Shown here piece after piece: positions 18,074 through 27,302 of a stretch of 64,000 bases of DNA. The notes under the pieces are model-generated. The model saw only the letters and a list, made by a program, of their open reading frames with translations. It did no database searches and was not told where the DNA came from. Within the stretch, counting starts at the first letter, position 1. Every line of letters starts with the position of its first letter. Source of the DNA: Cognaticolwellia mytili (GTDB lineage Bacteria > Pseudomonadota > Gammaproteobacteria > Enterobacterales > Alteromonadaceae). A program made the translations under genes and the position numbers. The DNA is taken from assembly GCF_002104475.1 (NCBI RefSeq), contig NZ_NBOF01000001.1, positions 186,001 through 250,000 of the forward strand. Reading direction: 5' to 3'.

Positions 18074-18607
18074 TTACTGAGCTTTATTTCTTTCAATAGT
18101 GCGGCGCTTCTCTATCGCCATTGGGGTAATGTCATCGTGCAATTTTTTTTCCCAACCAAAGGCAAAATAAATTTCCGCCATTAGAAATAATGGTCCAATG
18201 ACTAAGCCCATAATATCGTCGAAGAATGCAGGTTTTGCTTTTTCATAAATGTGACCAATAAATTGAATGATCCAACCTAAAACAAAGACAAGTATGGCTA
18301 TCCAAAGTGCGCTTTCTATTGTCGAAATCAAGCTAGCAAGATATATATTGGCAATTATATATAGCAGCATGCCAAGTCCCAATTTAAGGTGTAATTTAAG
18401 GTAGTAGAGTAGGGCAATAGCGAATAACACCATGGCAGGCGTGTAAGTTAACAAGTTGCCTGAAACATCGATTGTGAAGGTATTTAAACTTAATAAAACG
18501 GTAATGGCCCAAACAATAAGCGGTATACCGATGAAATGGGTTTTAATATTAGTTTTGTTAAAGTGTACACTTTTATAGTTTGATAGTTGTTCTTCGACTG
18601 TTTTCAT
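18074..18607 (-). CDS. Mpo1-like (DUF962) membrane protein
   Basis: A 177-residue protein with four hydrophobic segments. Family features are the N-terminal Y-x3-H-x2-KTN-x2-TH-x-IGIP stretch and the late IQFIGHIYEKAKPAFF with MGLVIGPLF. Yeast Mpo1, a family member, is an Fe(II) dioxygenase in the alpha-oxidation of 2-hydroxy fatty acids, and the His residues here are in the corresponding motifs. A lipid-oxidation role in this bacterium is inference. The ATG is preceded by GAGGAA. It lies downstream of the SDR gene on the same strand across a 196-bp gap with a strong nested hairpin. Confidence 0.8.
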   Translation of the reverse strand: MKTVEEQLSNYKSVHFNKTNIKTHFIGIPLIVWAITVLLSLNTFTIDVSGNLLTYTPAMVLFAIALLYYLKLHLKLGLGMLLYIIANIYLASLISTIESALWIAILVFVLGWIIQFIGHIYEKAKPAFFDDIMGLVIGPLFLMAEIYFAFGWEKKLHDDITPMAIEKRRTIERNKAQ

Positions 18608-18719
18608 GACAGTTCCTCATTATTATTATGTAAATATAATGGCAATTAATGTCATTGAAGTAAAGAGAGCGGACCAGAAGATAACTAATCGGTTAAACTT
18701 TAACTTTTTGAAGGTAGAT

Positions 18720-18780
18720 TGATTGTGTTTGATTTACTTGTGCATCAAACAAACGCTGTTTGGTGCACAAATAACAATCA
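18720..18780. repeat. Nested palindromes with mutually exclusive pairings
   Basis: The main hairpin has 14-nt arms (18738-18751 and 18757-18770) with a single T:G pair and a 5-nt loop. An outer stem TGATTGT (18720-18726)/ACAATCA (18774-18780) closes the region. TGTTTGAT (18726-18733) can instead pair perfectly with ATCAAACA (18744-18751), disrupting the main hairpin. It lies between the SDR stop and the Mpo1-like start. No T-run follows on either strand. Confidence 0.6.
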
Positions 18781-18803
18781 TTTACTTTGAGGTCTCTGAA
18801 AAT

Positions 18804-19523
18804 TTAAGGTTGTTGACGTGTTGCAGCGATAACAATCTCACGAATACAAACATGTTGCGGTTGGCTATAAGCAAAAGTGATGGTACCAGCAATATCGTCA
18901 GCACTGATCACACCGCCCATGCTGTCTTTCCATGACTCGTACCCAGCTTTAATATCTTCAGAAGTGGTATGTGATAATAATTCTGTTTCAACTGCGCCAG
19001 GTGCAATAGTGATGAGACGTACATTACTGTCAGCAACTTCTTCACGTACATTTTCAGTAATGGCATGTACCGCGAATTTTGTTCCACAATAAGCGGCATG
19101 TGCGCCAAATGTTTTACGTCCGGCAATAGAGCTAATGTTGATAATAGTGCCTGTACTTCTTGCTTTCATCGGCGCTAGCACGGCTTGCATACCGTTTAAT
19201 AAACCTAATACATTCACATCAAACATGGTTTTAAATTCACTCGCTGCTTGATCATCAATTTGACCAAGTAACATCACACCTGCGTTATTGACCAAACAAT
19301 CCACCGGGCCGTATTGTGCTTCGGCTTTTGTGACTGCAGCGTCAAAACTTGCTTTGTCAGTAACATCAACTTTTTCACATAAGGTGTTGGGTAAGTTCAT
19401 TGCCACTAAATTTTCAACACGTCGAGCAACTAATAATAATGGGTGACCTAAAGCGCTAAAGTGCTGTGCAATGGCTTTACCGATACCTGAACTTGCGCCC
19501 GTAACAACAATTAATTTTTTCAT
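18804..19523 (-). CDS. SDR-family NADP-dependent oxidoreductase
   Basis: A 239-residue classical short-chain dehydrogenase. I place the start at ATG 19523 because the Rossmann motif begins there (MKKLIVVTGASSGIG) and AGAGA precedes it; the frame extends 26 codons further but without family similarity. Motifs: TGASSGIG cofactor loop, NNAG, NISSIAG with catalytic Ser, and YCGTK with catalytic Tyr and Lys. It resembles the YdfG-like group (serine/3-hydroxy acid dehydrogenases), but the substrate is not readable. The divergent LysR gene 120 bp away probably regulates it. Confidence 0.88.
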   Translation of the reverse strand: MKKLIVVTGASSGIGKAIAQHFSALGHPLLLVARRVENLVAMNLPNTLCEKVDVTDKASFDAAVTKAEAQYGPVDCLVNNAGVMLLGQIDDQAASEFKTMFDVNVLGLLNGMQAVLAPMKARSTGTIINISSIAGRKTFGAHAAYCGTKFAVHAITENVREEVADSNVRLITIAPGAVETELLSHTTSEDIKAGYESWKDSMGGVISADDIAGTITFAYSQPQHVCIREIVIAATRQQP

Positions 19524-19593
19524 TTGAATTTTCTCTTTCGTCAATGTTGGTGAATTGTGATAAATAATAAAACAAAGCCGTTTGTTGATATAT

Positions 19594-19629
19594 GGCTTCA
19601 ATGTAATATCATTGTTTCCATATGAAGCC
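19594..19629. promoter_or_regulatory. Inverted repeat in the SDR/LysR intergenic region
   Basis: GGCTTCA (19594-19600) and TGAAGCC (19623-19629) enclose a smaller AATG/CATT pair in the 120-bp gap between the divergent SDR and LysR genes. The position just upstream of the LysR start fits a LysR-type autoregulatory site. The regulator-site link is inference. Confidence 0.35.
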
Positions 19630-19643
19630 TAAAGTGTGTAGAA

Positions 19644-20558
19644 ATGAAAAGAGTTGATAATCAGGTTAATTTGGCAGACGTTAGAGCCTTTGTCGTTATT
19701 GCAAAAGCAAAAAACTTTACGCTTGCCGCTGAACAATTAAATTGTTCGCGCTCACATGTTTCTAAGCAGTTGCTAAGTTTAGAACAAGCACTTGGGGTGA
19801 AACTTATTATTCGCACCACTCGCAGCCAACGTTTAACTGAGCAAGGTAAGTTGTTTTTTGATAAGTGCTTTAGAGCGTTAGATGAAATAGACAGTGCGGT
19901 GGAAAAGGTGCTTGATAGTAGTGACAGTATTCAAGGGCAAATAAAAATAAACTGTGTTGGCGGTTTCATCGGTGAAAATGTTGTCAGTGCTTTGGTTAAT
20001 GACTTTATTAAGCTGCACCCAAATATTTCAATTACCTTAGATTTTAGTAGCCAGCGTGTTGATTTAATTTCAGGCGAGTTTGATTTGGTATTTAGGATGG
20101 GGGATTTACCTGACTCAAACTTAGTTGCGCGAAAATTAATGGACATAGCAGTAAGTACAGTGGCTAGCCCTGAATACTTATTACGAGCAGGTAAGCTATC
20201 TCATCCACAAGACTTACTTGAACATGCTTGTATCACGGGGTCGGTAAAGCAATGGCATTTTTATCATAGGCTCGATGTTAACAAGCAGTGTGATGTAAAT
20301 GTTACCGGGCAAATACAATGTAAAAATGGCCGTACCATGCTGACCAGTGCATTAGCAGGTAACGGTGTTATTCGAGTACCAAGTTTATATTGCCAACAAC
20401 ACCTTAAAACAGGAGCATTACTTGAGGTGTTTGAAGAGTGGCACGTTAGTTCAACACCTTTATATTTAGTTTACGCGAAAGATAAATTTCAACCGATTCG
20501 CTTAAAAACACTGGTTGATTTTATTAAGGAAAAATTCACGCAATATATTGAACTGTAA
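19644..20558 (+). CDS. LysR-family transcriptional regulator
   Basis: A 304-residue regulator of normal LysR length. The N-terminal winged helix-turn-helix (about 8-66) contains FTLAAEQLNCSRSHVSKQLLSLEQALGVKLIIRTTRSQRLTEQG in overlapping form. The periplasmic-binding-like effector domain (about 90-295) has the YxEFDLVFRMGDLPDS-type segment of the CrgA/DsdC-like subgroup. It is transcribed away from the SDR gene, the usual layout for a LysR regulator and its target. The effector is unknown. Confidence 0.9.
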   Translation: MKRVDNQVNLADVRAFVVIAKAKNFTLAAEQLNCSRSHVSKQLLSLEQALGVKLIIRTTRSQRLTEQGKLFFDKCFRALDEIDSAVEKVLDSSDSIQGQIKINCVGGFIGENVVSALVNDFIKLHPNISITLDFSSQRVDLISGEFDLVFRMGDLPDSNLVARKLMDIAVSTVASPEYLLRAGKLSHPQDLLEHACITGSVKQWHFYHRLDVNKQCDVNVTGQIQCKNGRTMLTSALAGNGVIRVPSLYCQQHLKTGALLEVFEEWHVSSTPLYLVYAKDKFQPIRLKTLVDFIKEKFTQYIEL

Positions 20559-20673
20559 TAATGAAAACTATTACTGGCTATATCGTACGTTAAGATAATT
20601 ATCGGCATAAATATTGAAGTCATCTTGGCTAGCTCATACAATGCAGGGATTATTTATTGAAAAAGTTACTTTT

Positions 20674-21018
20674 ATGTCATCTGATAGATTTGGTACTAGC
20701 GCCAATTATAAAAGCCAAGAAAAAGGTTATCGTGACCGAGCATTAAAACTATATCCATGGGTTTGTGGCCGTTGTGCTCGTGCATTTGAATATTCTAATA
20801 TTAAAGAACTAACGGTTCATCATATCGATCATGATCATACTAATAATCCTAATGACGGCAGTAACTGGGAATTATTATGCATTTATTGTCATGACAACGA
20901 ACATGCAAAATACACCGACCATGCGAGCTACCAAACCGAAGTGAAGGCTGGCGATAGCAATCAAGACACTGCAACTTATAATCCATTCGCTGACCTAAAG
21001 TCGATGCTAAAAAAGTAG
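20674..21018 (+). CDS. yajD: HNH nuclease family protein YajD
   Basis: A 114-residue protein closely resembling E. coli YajD along its whole length: YRDRALKLYPWVCGRCAR, ELTVHHIDHDHTNNP, DGSNWELLCIYCHD and the C-terminal YNPFADLKSMLKK. The HNH core is HHIDHDH with the two zinc-binding Cys pairs (CGRC and CIYC). I chose ATG 20674 by homology; ATG 20641 and TTG 20614 would add residues not found in the family. The ribosome site is weak. The biological role of YajD is unknown. Confidence 0.88.
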   Translation: MSSDRFGTSANYKSQEKGYRDRALKLYPWVCGRCARAFEYSNIKELTVHHIDHDHTNNPNDGSNWELLCIYCHDNEHAKYTDHASYQTEVKAGDSNQDTATYNPFADLKSMLKK

Positions 21019-21091
21019 CATTTTAGTGACAACATGTATGCAGTGATACGCAGAATATAAAAGCAGGATATAAAATAAAAAGGAGTTGAAT

Positions 21092-22042
21092 GTGGCAGGT
21101 GCGAGTTTATTGACTTTGATTGATGATATTGCCGTCGTTTTAGATGACGTTGCCGTATTATCAAAAGTTGCTGTAAAAAAAACAGCAGGGGTATTAGGTG
21201 ATGATTTAGCACTTAATGCTGAGCAAGTTTCTGGGGTAAAAGCTGACAGGGAATTACCAGTAATATGGGCTGTAGCAAAAGGCTCTTTTCTTAATAAACT
21301 CATTTTAGTGCCTGCGGCATTACTAATCAGCGCCTTTGCGCCACCACTAATTACCGTATTGCTTGTGATAGGTGGTCTATTTCTTTGCTTTGAAGGATTT
21401 GAGAAAGTTTTTCATAAATTGCTGCATAGCAAAGAGGTTATTGCCGAAGAGCGACAGAAAACACTGAACGCGGTGGCAGATGAAAGTATTGATATTGTTG
21501 CGTTAGAGAAAGAGAAAATTAAAGGCGCTATTCGTACCGACTTTATTCTTTCTGCTGAAATTGTGGTTATTGTGCTGGGGTCAGTGAAAGAGGCTGCTTT
21601 TGAAACCCAAGTGATGGTGGTATCTGCTTTAGCTATTGCCATTACAGTCGGTGTTTACGGCCTAGTGGCGGCAATAGTTAAGCTTGATGACTTAGGGCTC
21701 TACTTACTGAGAAAGTCTGTTTCAGGTAACTTCAATGCATTACAACGTGCGGCAGGTCGTGGACTGTTAATGTTTGCTCCGTTTTTAATGAAATTATTGA
21801 CGATTGTCGGAACTATTGCGATGTTCCTTGTTGGTGGTGGCATTATTGTTCATAGTTTTTCATGGCTGAGTGATAAATTTCATCAGCTGGAACATTGGGC
21901 ACATCAATATATTGGTGGTATGTCTGACAGCATTTTACCAATCCTACTTGATGGTGTAATTGGCATTATTGCTGGTGGTTTAGTGTTGTTATTCGTTAGT
22001 GCGGTATCGAGCCTAAAAAACAAGCAAGCCAGGATTGAGTAA
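21092..22042 (+). CDS. DUF808 (YedI-like) inner-membrane protein
   Basis: A 316-residue hydrophobic protein with the family start [23 protein letters not shown] and [23 protein letters not shown] 21092 is chosen over TTG 21086 because AAGGAG (21080-21085) ends 6 nt before it and the family begins MAGxSLL. About six membrane segments follow. E. coli YedI is a predicted transporter-like protein of unknown function. It lies 73 bp after yajD in the same direction but probably has its own transcript. Confidence 0.85.
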   Translation: MAGASLLTLIDDIAVVLDDVAVLSKVAVKKTAGVLGDDLALNAEQVSGVKADRELPVIWAVAKGSFLNKLILVPAALLISAFAPPLITVLLVIGGLFLCFEGFEKVFHKLLHSKEVIAEERQKTLNAVADESIDIVALEKEKIKGAIRTDFILSAEIVVIVLGSVKEAAFETQVMVVSALAIAITVGVYGLVAAIVKLDDLGLYLLRKSVSGNFNALQRAAGRGLLMFAPFLMKLLTIVGTIAMFLVGGGIIVHSFSWLSDKFHQLEHWAHQYIGGMSDSILPILLDGVIGIIAGGLVLLFVSAVSSLKNKQARIE

Positions 22043-22156
22043 CCGGCAAGAAAAACTATGCACTCGTTGATTTAAAACAATGTTTTCAGTTAACAAGTAA
22101 ATTAATTAAAATTTTTACACTTTTGCTATTGTTTTTTGTTGCCTACGCCCTGAGTA

Positions 22157-22162
22157 TATAAT
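22157..22162 (+). promoter_or_regulatory. Consensus -10 element upstream of hpf
   Basis: TATAAT at 22157-22162 is a perfect -10, 25 nt before the hpf ATG. No convincing -35 is present at 16-18 bp (TTGTTG lies at only 15 bp), which could suit a stationary-phase or activator-dependent promoter. Confidence 0.4.
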
Positions 22163-22187
22163 TGAAGACAACAAAAAAGGTAGCAAT

Positions 22188-22523
22188 ATGAAAATAATCA
22201 TTTCCGGTCATCACGTTGAAATCACTGAAGGTATTAATCAGTCAGTTGAAAATAAATTTGCAAAAGTTGCCAAACATTTCCCTAGCCTAATGACACTAGA
22301 TGTCATCATTACCGTAGAGCCAAACCAACAAAAACTTGAAGTTTCCACAACCTATGAAGGTGCAACCGTTTCAGTAAACGCAGCAGACAAAGAGTTATAT
22401 GCCGCAATTGCTAGTGCAGCGAGTAAACTAGAAGCAGCATTATCGCATCGTAAAGGTGTACTGTTAGCTAAACAGAAACAAAAATATGAAGTAGAGCAAT
22501 CAAACGCATTCGAAAACAGTTAA
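22188..22523 (+). CDS. hpf: Ribosome hibernation-promoting factor HPF/YfiA family
   Basis: A 111-residue protein of the short HPF/RaiA type: MKIIISGHHVEITEGI, then the VxxKFAKVAKHFP segment, and the NAADKELYAAIASAASKLEAAL helix. It binds 30S subunits and silences ribosomes in stationary phase or stress; at 111 residues it lacks the long-form dimerisation tail. Unlike E. coli, it is not next to rpoN-ptsN here. It has its own -10 element and terminator, so it is likely monocistronic. Confidence 0.92.
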   Translation: MKIIISGHHVEITEGINQSVENKFAKVAKHFPSLMTLDVIITVEPNQQKLEVSTTYEGATVSVNAADKELYAAIASAASKLEAALSHRKGVLLAKQKQKYEVEQSNAFENS

Positions 22524-22552
22524 TGTAAATTTTTAGTTATTGTTTCAAGTAG

Positions 22553-22578
22553 AAAAAGGCCGTTTAACGGCCTTTTTT
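22553..22578 (+). terminator. Intrinsic terminator of hpf
   Basis: GGCCGT-TTA-ACGGCC stem extended by an A5/T6 flank, 29 nt after the hpf stop, with a run of T on the + strand. Confidence 0.92.
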
Positions 22579-22816
22579 ACGTTTAGTGCTACTGGCATAC
22601 CACTGTCGTATAGGGGCGAAAATGGCTAAACAGTGACTGCTTGAAAGTATAGGCGTGCGAATGTATTTTATCTGTTTATTGATAGAGGGGTTTTAACTAA
22701 GCCTTTAGGGGGTAAATTAGAAGCTCCACAAAGAACTTGCAACAGACTACCCACTCTTAAGTAAATTGAACATTCCAAGGTGACAATTATCGAGTTAATT
22801 TAGTTTGAATAGATAG

Positions 22817-23626
22817 CTAATCGAACTCTGAAAAATAGCGTTCAATTTCTTTTGTCTTAACATGGCCTATTTCAAACCAGAATTTTTCAATTTGTTTTTC
22901 GTGTTGTTGATAATATTCATTGTTGAAAGGGATATACCATTCATTTGAAGTTAGTATGATATTACTCCAATATATTGAGTTTGATAGGCCATGTTCGTTA
23001 ATTTTATTAAGACCGACCATTTTGGAAATCACATAGCCATCAAGTCTATTTTCGGCTACTGCAACTAGTCCGGTGTTTACGGTATATTCAAAATTAGATA
23101 ATATTTTTTGTTTAAGTAAAATATCATTTACAACATAGCCTATTGGCCCACTTAGACCAAACTTTAAATATTTTTTATATTTTCTAACATCTAGGCGATT
23201 GTCTACAGATGTTATATCAGCTAACGTGTCTTTGTTATCCAATATGCCGTCTTTTTTAATGAATAAGCCATAGTCTGCTGTCATTAATGCGTGATCCTTA
23301 TTCGTTGGAAATTTAAATAAAGGTGTTCGTTCTGGTGTTTTTATCATGGCGAATAGGGCTTGAGCTTGGTTGTTTTTTACCATTTGTTGGCAGCGTAACC
23401 AAGGGCGACTAATAAACTGGATCGGTAAATTTGCTTTTTTTGCAGCTGAACGGATGATGTTGATTGCTAGACCTTTAGGGTCATGTTCAGCATCATTTGG
23501 GCTAAAAACAAAAGGAGCATTATGTTTATTTTCATAGCAAATGGTTACGTTTTTTCCAAGACAGAAAGTCGGAAAAAACAATAATACAACGAATAACATT
23601 TGATAGAAAAAAGCATATCTATTCAT
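22817..23626 (-). CDS. Periplasmic solute-binding protein (SBP_bac_3-like)
   Basis: A 269-residue protein with a signal peptide (hydrophobic residues 5-23, cleavage near LG-K). The mature part resembles the amino-acid-type periplasmic-binding fold, with an N-terminal CYENKHNAPFVF strand, GLAINIIRSAAKKANLPIQF, and RPWLRCQQMVKNNQAQALFAM. Stand-alone proteins like this are frequent in Shewanella and Colwellia and have no transporter partner. No permease or ATPase gene is adjacent, so a sensory or orphan role is as likely as transport. Confidence 0.7.
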   Translation of the reverse strand: MNRYAFFYQMLFVVLLFFPTFCLGKNVTICYENKHNAPFVFSPNDAEHDPKGLAINIIRSAAKKANLPIQFISRPWLRCQQMVKNNQAQALFAMIKTPERTPLFKFPTNKDHALMTADYGLFIKKDGILDNKDTLADITSVDNRLDVRKYKKYLKFGLSGPIGYVVNDILLKQKILSNFEYTVNTGLVAVAENRLDGYVISKMVGLNKINEHGLSNSIYWSNIILTSNEWYIPFNNEYYQQHEKQIEKFWFEIGHVKTKEIERYFSEFD

Positions 23627-23918
23627 ATACGCATTTTTGTTGGTACTTGATAGACTAACTATAATCTAGATATGTGTAATTGCTATTGTGTTCATTTATG
23701 ACGTTAACTTTATGTATAGTAGCAAAGCTGTCTATTTGTGCTCGACGATAAAAGTACTAGTGTTTTAATATTCCTTTAAATTAACTGATTATTGCTAATG
23801 TTACTTAGATAGGACGAAATAATGGCTATTGGTGGCTTGTTCTCGTAAAATAGCGTATTAGCTTTATTCTGCGTAAAAGATAGTTGAAGCGTTACTTTTA
23901 AAATCCTCAAGGAATCCC

Positions 23919-24215
23919 ATGAAAAAAACATTCGAGTTAACACACCCTAAAATTAAAATTGAAAGAATGGTTGAAGCGGTGAAACACGAAGTTAAAAAAT
24001 ACCTAAAGCGTGAACGCAATAAAACATTGCCAGAAGATGCTGATTATTGGGATTTTGATTGTAAAATTGGAGCGTCTGCGCAAACTGCTGATGTTATCCA
24101 TGTGGCAACGATTAATAAGCAAGTCGATATTCTTGCTGCGGATGGCTTGACTTCGTTTTACCTTGAAATATTAGTAAAACCAGCAGTGCGTACTTTCGAA
24201 GAAAAAGAATCATAA
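23919..24215 (+). CDS. DUF6172 family protein
   Basis: A 98-residue soluble protein, mixed alpha/beta, strongly basic near the N-terminus (KHEVKKYLKRERNK). I recognise the pattern (FELTHPKIK, then LPEDADYWDFDCKIG) as the uncharacterised DUF6172 family common in marine gammaproteobacteria. The ATG has AAGGA at 5 nt. No function is known. It ends at a bidirectional terminator shared with the convergent deacetylase gene. Confidence 0.75.
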   Translation: MKKTFELTHPKIKIERMVEAVKHEVKKYLKRERNKTLPEDADYWDFDCKIGASAQTADVIHVATINKQVDILAADGLTSFYLEILVKPAVRTFEEKES

Positions 24216-24247
24216 AATGTGCTTAACATAACTAAGCTACATTAAAT

Positions 24248-24290
24248 TAAAAAACCTCGCTTATGGTCACTATCATGAGGTTTTTTAATT
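24248..24290. terminator. Bidirectional intrinsic terminator
   Basis: AAAAAACCTC and GAGGTTTTTT arms flank a loop of about 16 nt between the convergent DUF6172 (+) and deacetylase (-) genes, with T-runs on both strands. Confidence 0.85.
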
Positions 24291-24298
24291 CTATAACT

Positions 24299-25222
24299 TT
24301 AATAACCAATCAAACCATTTATATGTGCAACAGCGCTTCTACCAAGCGCATTTAACGAATAGCCTCCTTCAAGTACGGAAACTATTCTGCCGTCAGCGTG
24401 CTTATCAGCAATATCTTTTAGCTGATCAGTCACCCAACGATAATCTTCATCAACTAAACTCACTTGCGACATATCGTCTTCAACATGAGCGTCGAAACCC
24501 GCTGAAATAAAAATTATTTGTGGTTTAAATTTATTTAATGCTGGCAGCCAAGTATCAAGAATTGCCTGACGAAAGTCAGCACTTTTTGCGGTCGCATCAA
24601 GTGGTGTATTGATGATAGGAGGCTTAGTACTTTCTTTAATTTCAAATGGATAAAAAGGGTATTGGTAGGTTGAACAAAATAAGTAACCTTTTTTATCTTT
24701 AACGATATCTTCAGTGCCATTACCGTGATGTACGTCAAAATCGACAATGGCAACACGTTTCATTTTGTATTGCTGCTTTGCGTAAGCTGCTGCAACGGCA
24801 ACATTATTAAAAAAGCAAAAGCCCATGCCTTTATTGTGCTCTGCATGATGTCCTGGCGGGCGCGTGGCACAAAATGCTGAAGACAGCTCTTTTGACATAA
24901 CCAGGTCTACCGCGTCTTTCGCTGCACCAGCAGAGAGTAAAGCTGCATTAAGTGTATTAGGGTTCATCACCGTGTCGTCGTCAAGATGATAAAGCCCTTC
25001 TTCTGGGGCATTAGAAAAAATAGAGTCAATGTAATCTTTATCATGAGCTAAATAAAGCCACTGCTTGTCGATAGGCTTGGCATTAAATTGCCTAATTACG
25101 TAATCTAAACCGCTACGTATAAGTTGATCCTGAATTGCCGCCATACGCGCAGGGGCTTCAGGGTGATGATCACCCATATGGTGAGTTAAACATTGATGGT
25201 GACTTATAACGCCGACAGTCAT
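24299..25222 (-). CDS. Histone deacetylase-family hydrolase
   Basis: A 307-residue zinc deacetylase of the arginase/HDAC fold. Visible catalytic parts: RPPGHHAEHNKGMGFCFFNN (tandem His and the conserved glycine-rich loop), DFDVHHGNGT (zinc Asp and His) and SAGFDAH (second zinc Asp). Bacterial members include acetylpolyamine amidohydrolases, AcuC and HdaH-like enzymes; the substrate (acetyl-lysine protein, acetylpolyamine or other) is not readable. The ATG has AAGGATATT ahead. It is 48 nt downstream of an acetyl-CoA hydrolase/acetyltransferase fusion on the same strand, suggesting a shared acetylation function. Confidence 0.9.
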   Translation of the reverse strand: MTVGVISHHQCLTHHMGDHHPEAPARMAAIQDQLIRSGLDYVIRQFNAKPIDKQWLYLAHDKDYIDSIFSNAPEEGLYHLDDDTVMNPNTLNAALLSAGAAKDAVDLVMSKELSSAFCATRPPGHHAEHNKGMGFCFFNNVAVAAAYAKQQYKMKRVAIVDFDVHHGNGTEDIVKDKKGYLFCSTYQYPFYPFEIKESTKPPIINTPLDATAKSADFRQAILDTWLPALNKFKPQIIFISAGFDAHVEDDMSQVSLVDEDYRWVTDQLKDIADKHADGRIVSVLEGGYSLNALGRSAVAHINGLIGY

Positions 25223-25270
25223 ATTAATATCCTTTAAATGTACTTATTTATTGTGCTCTATTAGTCTGTG

Positions 25271-27106
25271 TTATAACGTATACGCTAAGCTAACTTCGTC
25301 ATAATCATCAGATGGTTTTCGCAGAAAACCCGCATTTTCAAACACTTTCAGCATAGGTGCATTATCTCGTCTGACACAAGCAACCAGTTGAGTTAAACCA
25401 CGAATTTTGGCAATAGCAATTAACTCTGAAAGCAGAGCTTTTGCCATGCCTTTACCGCGTTTACTTTCTTTGATAACAAAAGCGACTTCTGCACTATTAC
25501 TGGATTCTAAGTAGTAATAACGGGCAACCGCTTGAATAGACTCACCTAAGTGATCGCGCTCGGTTAAGCACAAGGCTAAATCAACATGTTGGTTGACACT
25601 TACCAAGTTACATGATTTCTCACGCGTCATTTGTGTCGCATGATGATTGTAGCGCATCATCAAGGTTTCTTTGTTATGGGAGTAAAAGAACTCTTGTAAT
25701 TTACGTTCATCAGCCGGTGCTAATGGGCGAAGGAAGTATTCAGAGTCAGCAAATGTAAAACGCTTGATTTCAATTTTCCCTAACTCAGGCACCGAGGTTG
25801 GGGTATTTTCTTGATATTCAGGTACCCAATAATGCTTACGCACGTCTTTTAACAACTGAGCTCTAAATTTAGGGTGTGCAATGCGAATAAGCTCTAGTGA
25901 GCGTTCACGAATGCTTTTACCTTGTAGTGAGGCAATACCATATTCGGTTACGACATAAGAAACATGACCACGAGAGGTTACAACACCACCACCTTCGGTG
26001 ATATGAGGTACTATACGTGATATCTTACCGTCTTTAGTCGTCGATGGTAATGCTATAATAGGCTTACCGCCTTTACTCAAGGCCGAGCCACGTATAAAGT
26101 CGACTTGGCCACCAATACCACTGTAAAAATGGTAACCAATTGAGTCTGAAACCACTTGCCCAGTTAGGTCTACTTCGATGGCACTATTAATTGAGACCAT
26201 TTTTTCGTTACGCGCAATATTGACTGGCGAATTAACATGCTCACTCGGGTAAAATTCAACATGCGGGTTACCATCAACAAATTTATAAAGTCGTCTTGTA
26301 CCAACACAAAAACTTACCACTGTTTTACCTTTATGAAAGGTTTTTTTACGATTGTTAATGACGCCAGATAACATTAAATCAATGATACCGTCTGAGATCA
26401 TTTCGCTGTGCACGCCTAAGTCTTTATGGTTGGCCAAATACTGTAATACTGCAGAAGGAATAGTACCAACACCAATTTGTATCGTCGCACCGTTTTCCAC
26501 CAACATAGCAACATATTGACCAATCTGTTCGGTGACTTGATCAACTTCAGGCTCAATTACTTCAGGCAGATACTGTTTCATTGTTGTATGGGCATCAATT
26601 TGGTTTAGATGAACAAAGCTATGACCATTGGTTCTAGGCATGTTCGGATTGATTTGCGCGATAACATATTTTGCTTTTTTAATTGCTGCGGAAACAATAT
26701 CAACGCTGACACCAAGCGAGCAATAGCCGTACTCATCAGGTGGGCTGACCATGATTAATGCAACATCCAGTGGTAAAATATTTTCATTAAATAATTTGGG
26801 AATTTCTGATAAAAATGATGGCGTGTAATCGGCTCGTCCTTCTCGTATGGCCTTTCTAATTTTTTCACCACCGATAAAAAAGGCATTGACCTTAAATAAA
26901 TCTCTGTGCTCGACATCGGCCCAAACATTTTCGGACAGCGTTAAAATGTGTACTGCTTCAATATCGTGCAAGCCGGCGCTATTGGCAATAAGGTCATCAA
27001 TAAGTGCATTTGGCACGGCGGCATTAGAGCCAATAAATATTCGATTACCCGATTTGAGATATTTTGACCAATCGATAGCTGACTTTTCCTTTCTCTTTAA
27101 CGCCAT
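25271..27106 (-). CDS. Acetyl-CoA hydrolase/transferase fused to GNAT acetyltransferase
   Basis: A 611-residue two-domain protein. Residues 1 to about 430 are a class-I CoA-transferase/acetyl-CoA hydrolase (KSGNRIFIGSNAAVPNALIDDL near the start, VTEYGIASLQGKSIRERSLELI near the end). Residues from about 455 are a GNAT domain (FVIKESKRGKGMAKALLSELIAIA carries the acetyl-CoA loop, RGKGMA). It recalls Pat-type protein acetyltransferases, which fuse an inactive CoA-ligase to GNAT, but here the partner is a CoA-transferase. It may couple acetyl-CoA status to acetylation of a target. The HDAC-like gene follows in the same operon. Confidence 0.88.
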   Translation of the reverse strand: MALKRKEKSAIDWSKYLKSGNRIFIGSNAAVPNALIDDLIANSAGLHDIEAVHILTLSENVWADVEHRDLFKVNAFFIGGEKIRKAIREGRADYTPSFLSEIPKLFNENILPLDVALIMVSPPDEYGYCSLGVSVDIVSAAIKKAKYVIAQINPNMPRTNGHSFVHLNQIDAHTTMKQYLPEVIEPEVDQVTEQIGQYVAMLVENGATIQIGVGTIPSAVLQYLANHKDLGVHSEMISDGIIDLMLSGVINNRKKTFHKGKTVVSFCVGTRRLYKFVDGNPHVEFYPSEHVNSPVNIARNEKMVSINSAIEVDLTGQVVSDSIGYHFYSGIGGQVDFIRGSALSKGGKPIIALPSTTKDGKISRIVPHITEGGGVVTSRGHVSYVVTEYGIASLQGKSIRERSLELIRIAHPKFRAQLLKDVRKHYWVPEYQENTPTSVPELGKIEIKRFTFADSEYFLRPLAPADERKLQEFFYSHNKETLMMRYNHHATQMTREKSCNLVSVNQHVDLALCLTERDHLGESIQAVARYYYLESSNSAEVAFVIKESKRGKGMAKALLSELIAIAKIRGLTQLVACVRRDNAPMLKVFENAGFLRKPSDDYDEVSLAYTL

Positions 27107-27302
27107 AAATTTCTCTGTTTGTACTGTATTTATTTGATTATGTATTAATCAATAAGTTATTTTTTGATCCGAGTCAACTCTGAAGCAGCTTTAGACTAAA
27201 GGTGTAGTTTAATAAATTGAAAAACAGAGGTATTTCTTGCATTGTTGTTATCAGCACTAGCACACTATGCGATAGTTTTTTATCAGGTAAATGGAAGGAC
27301 TT

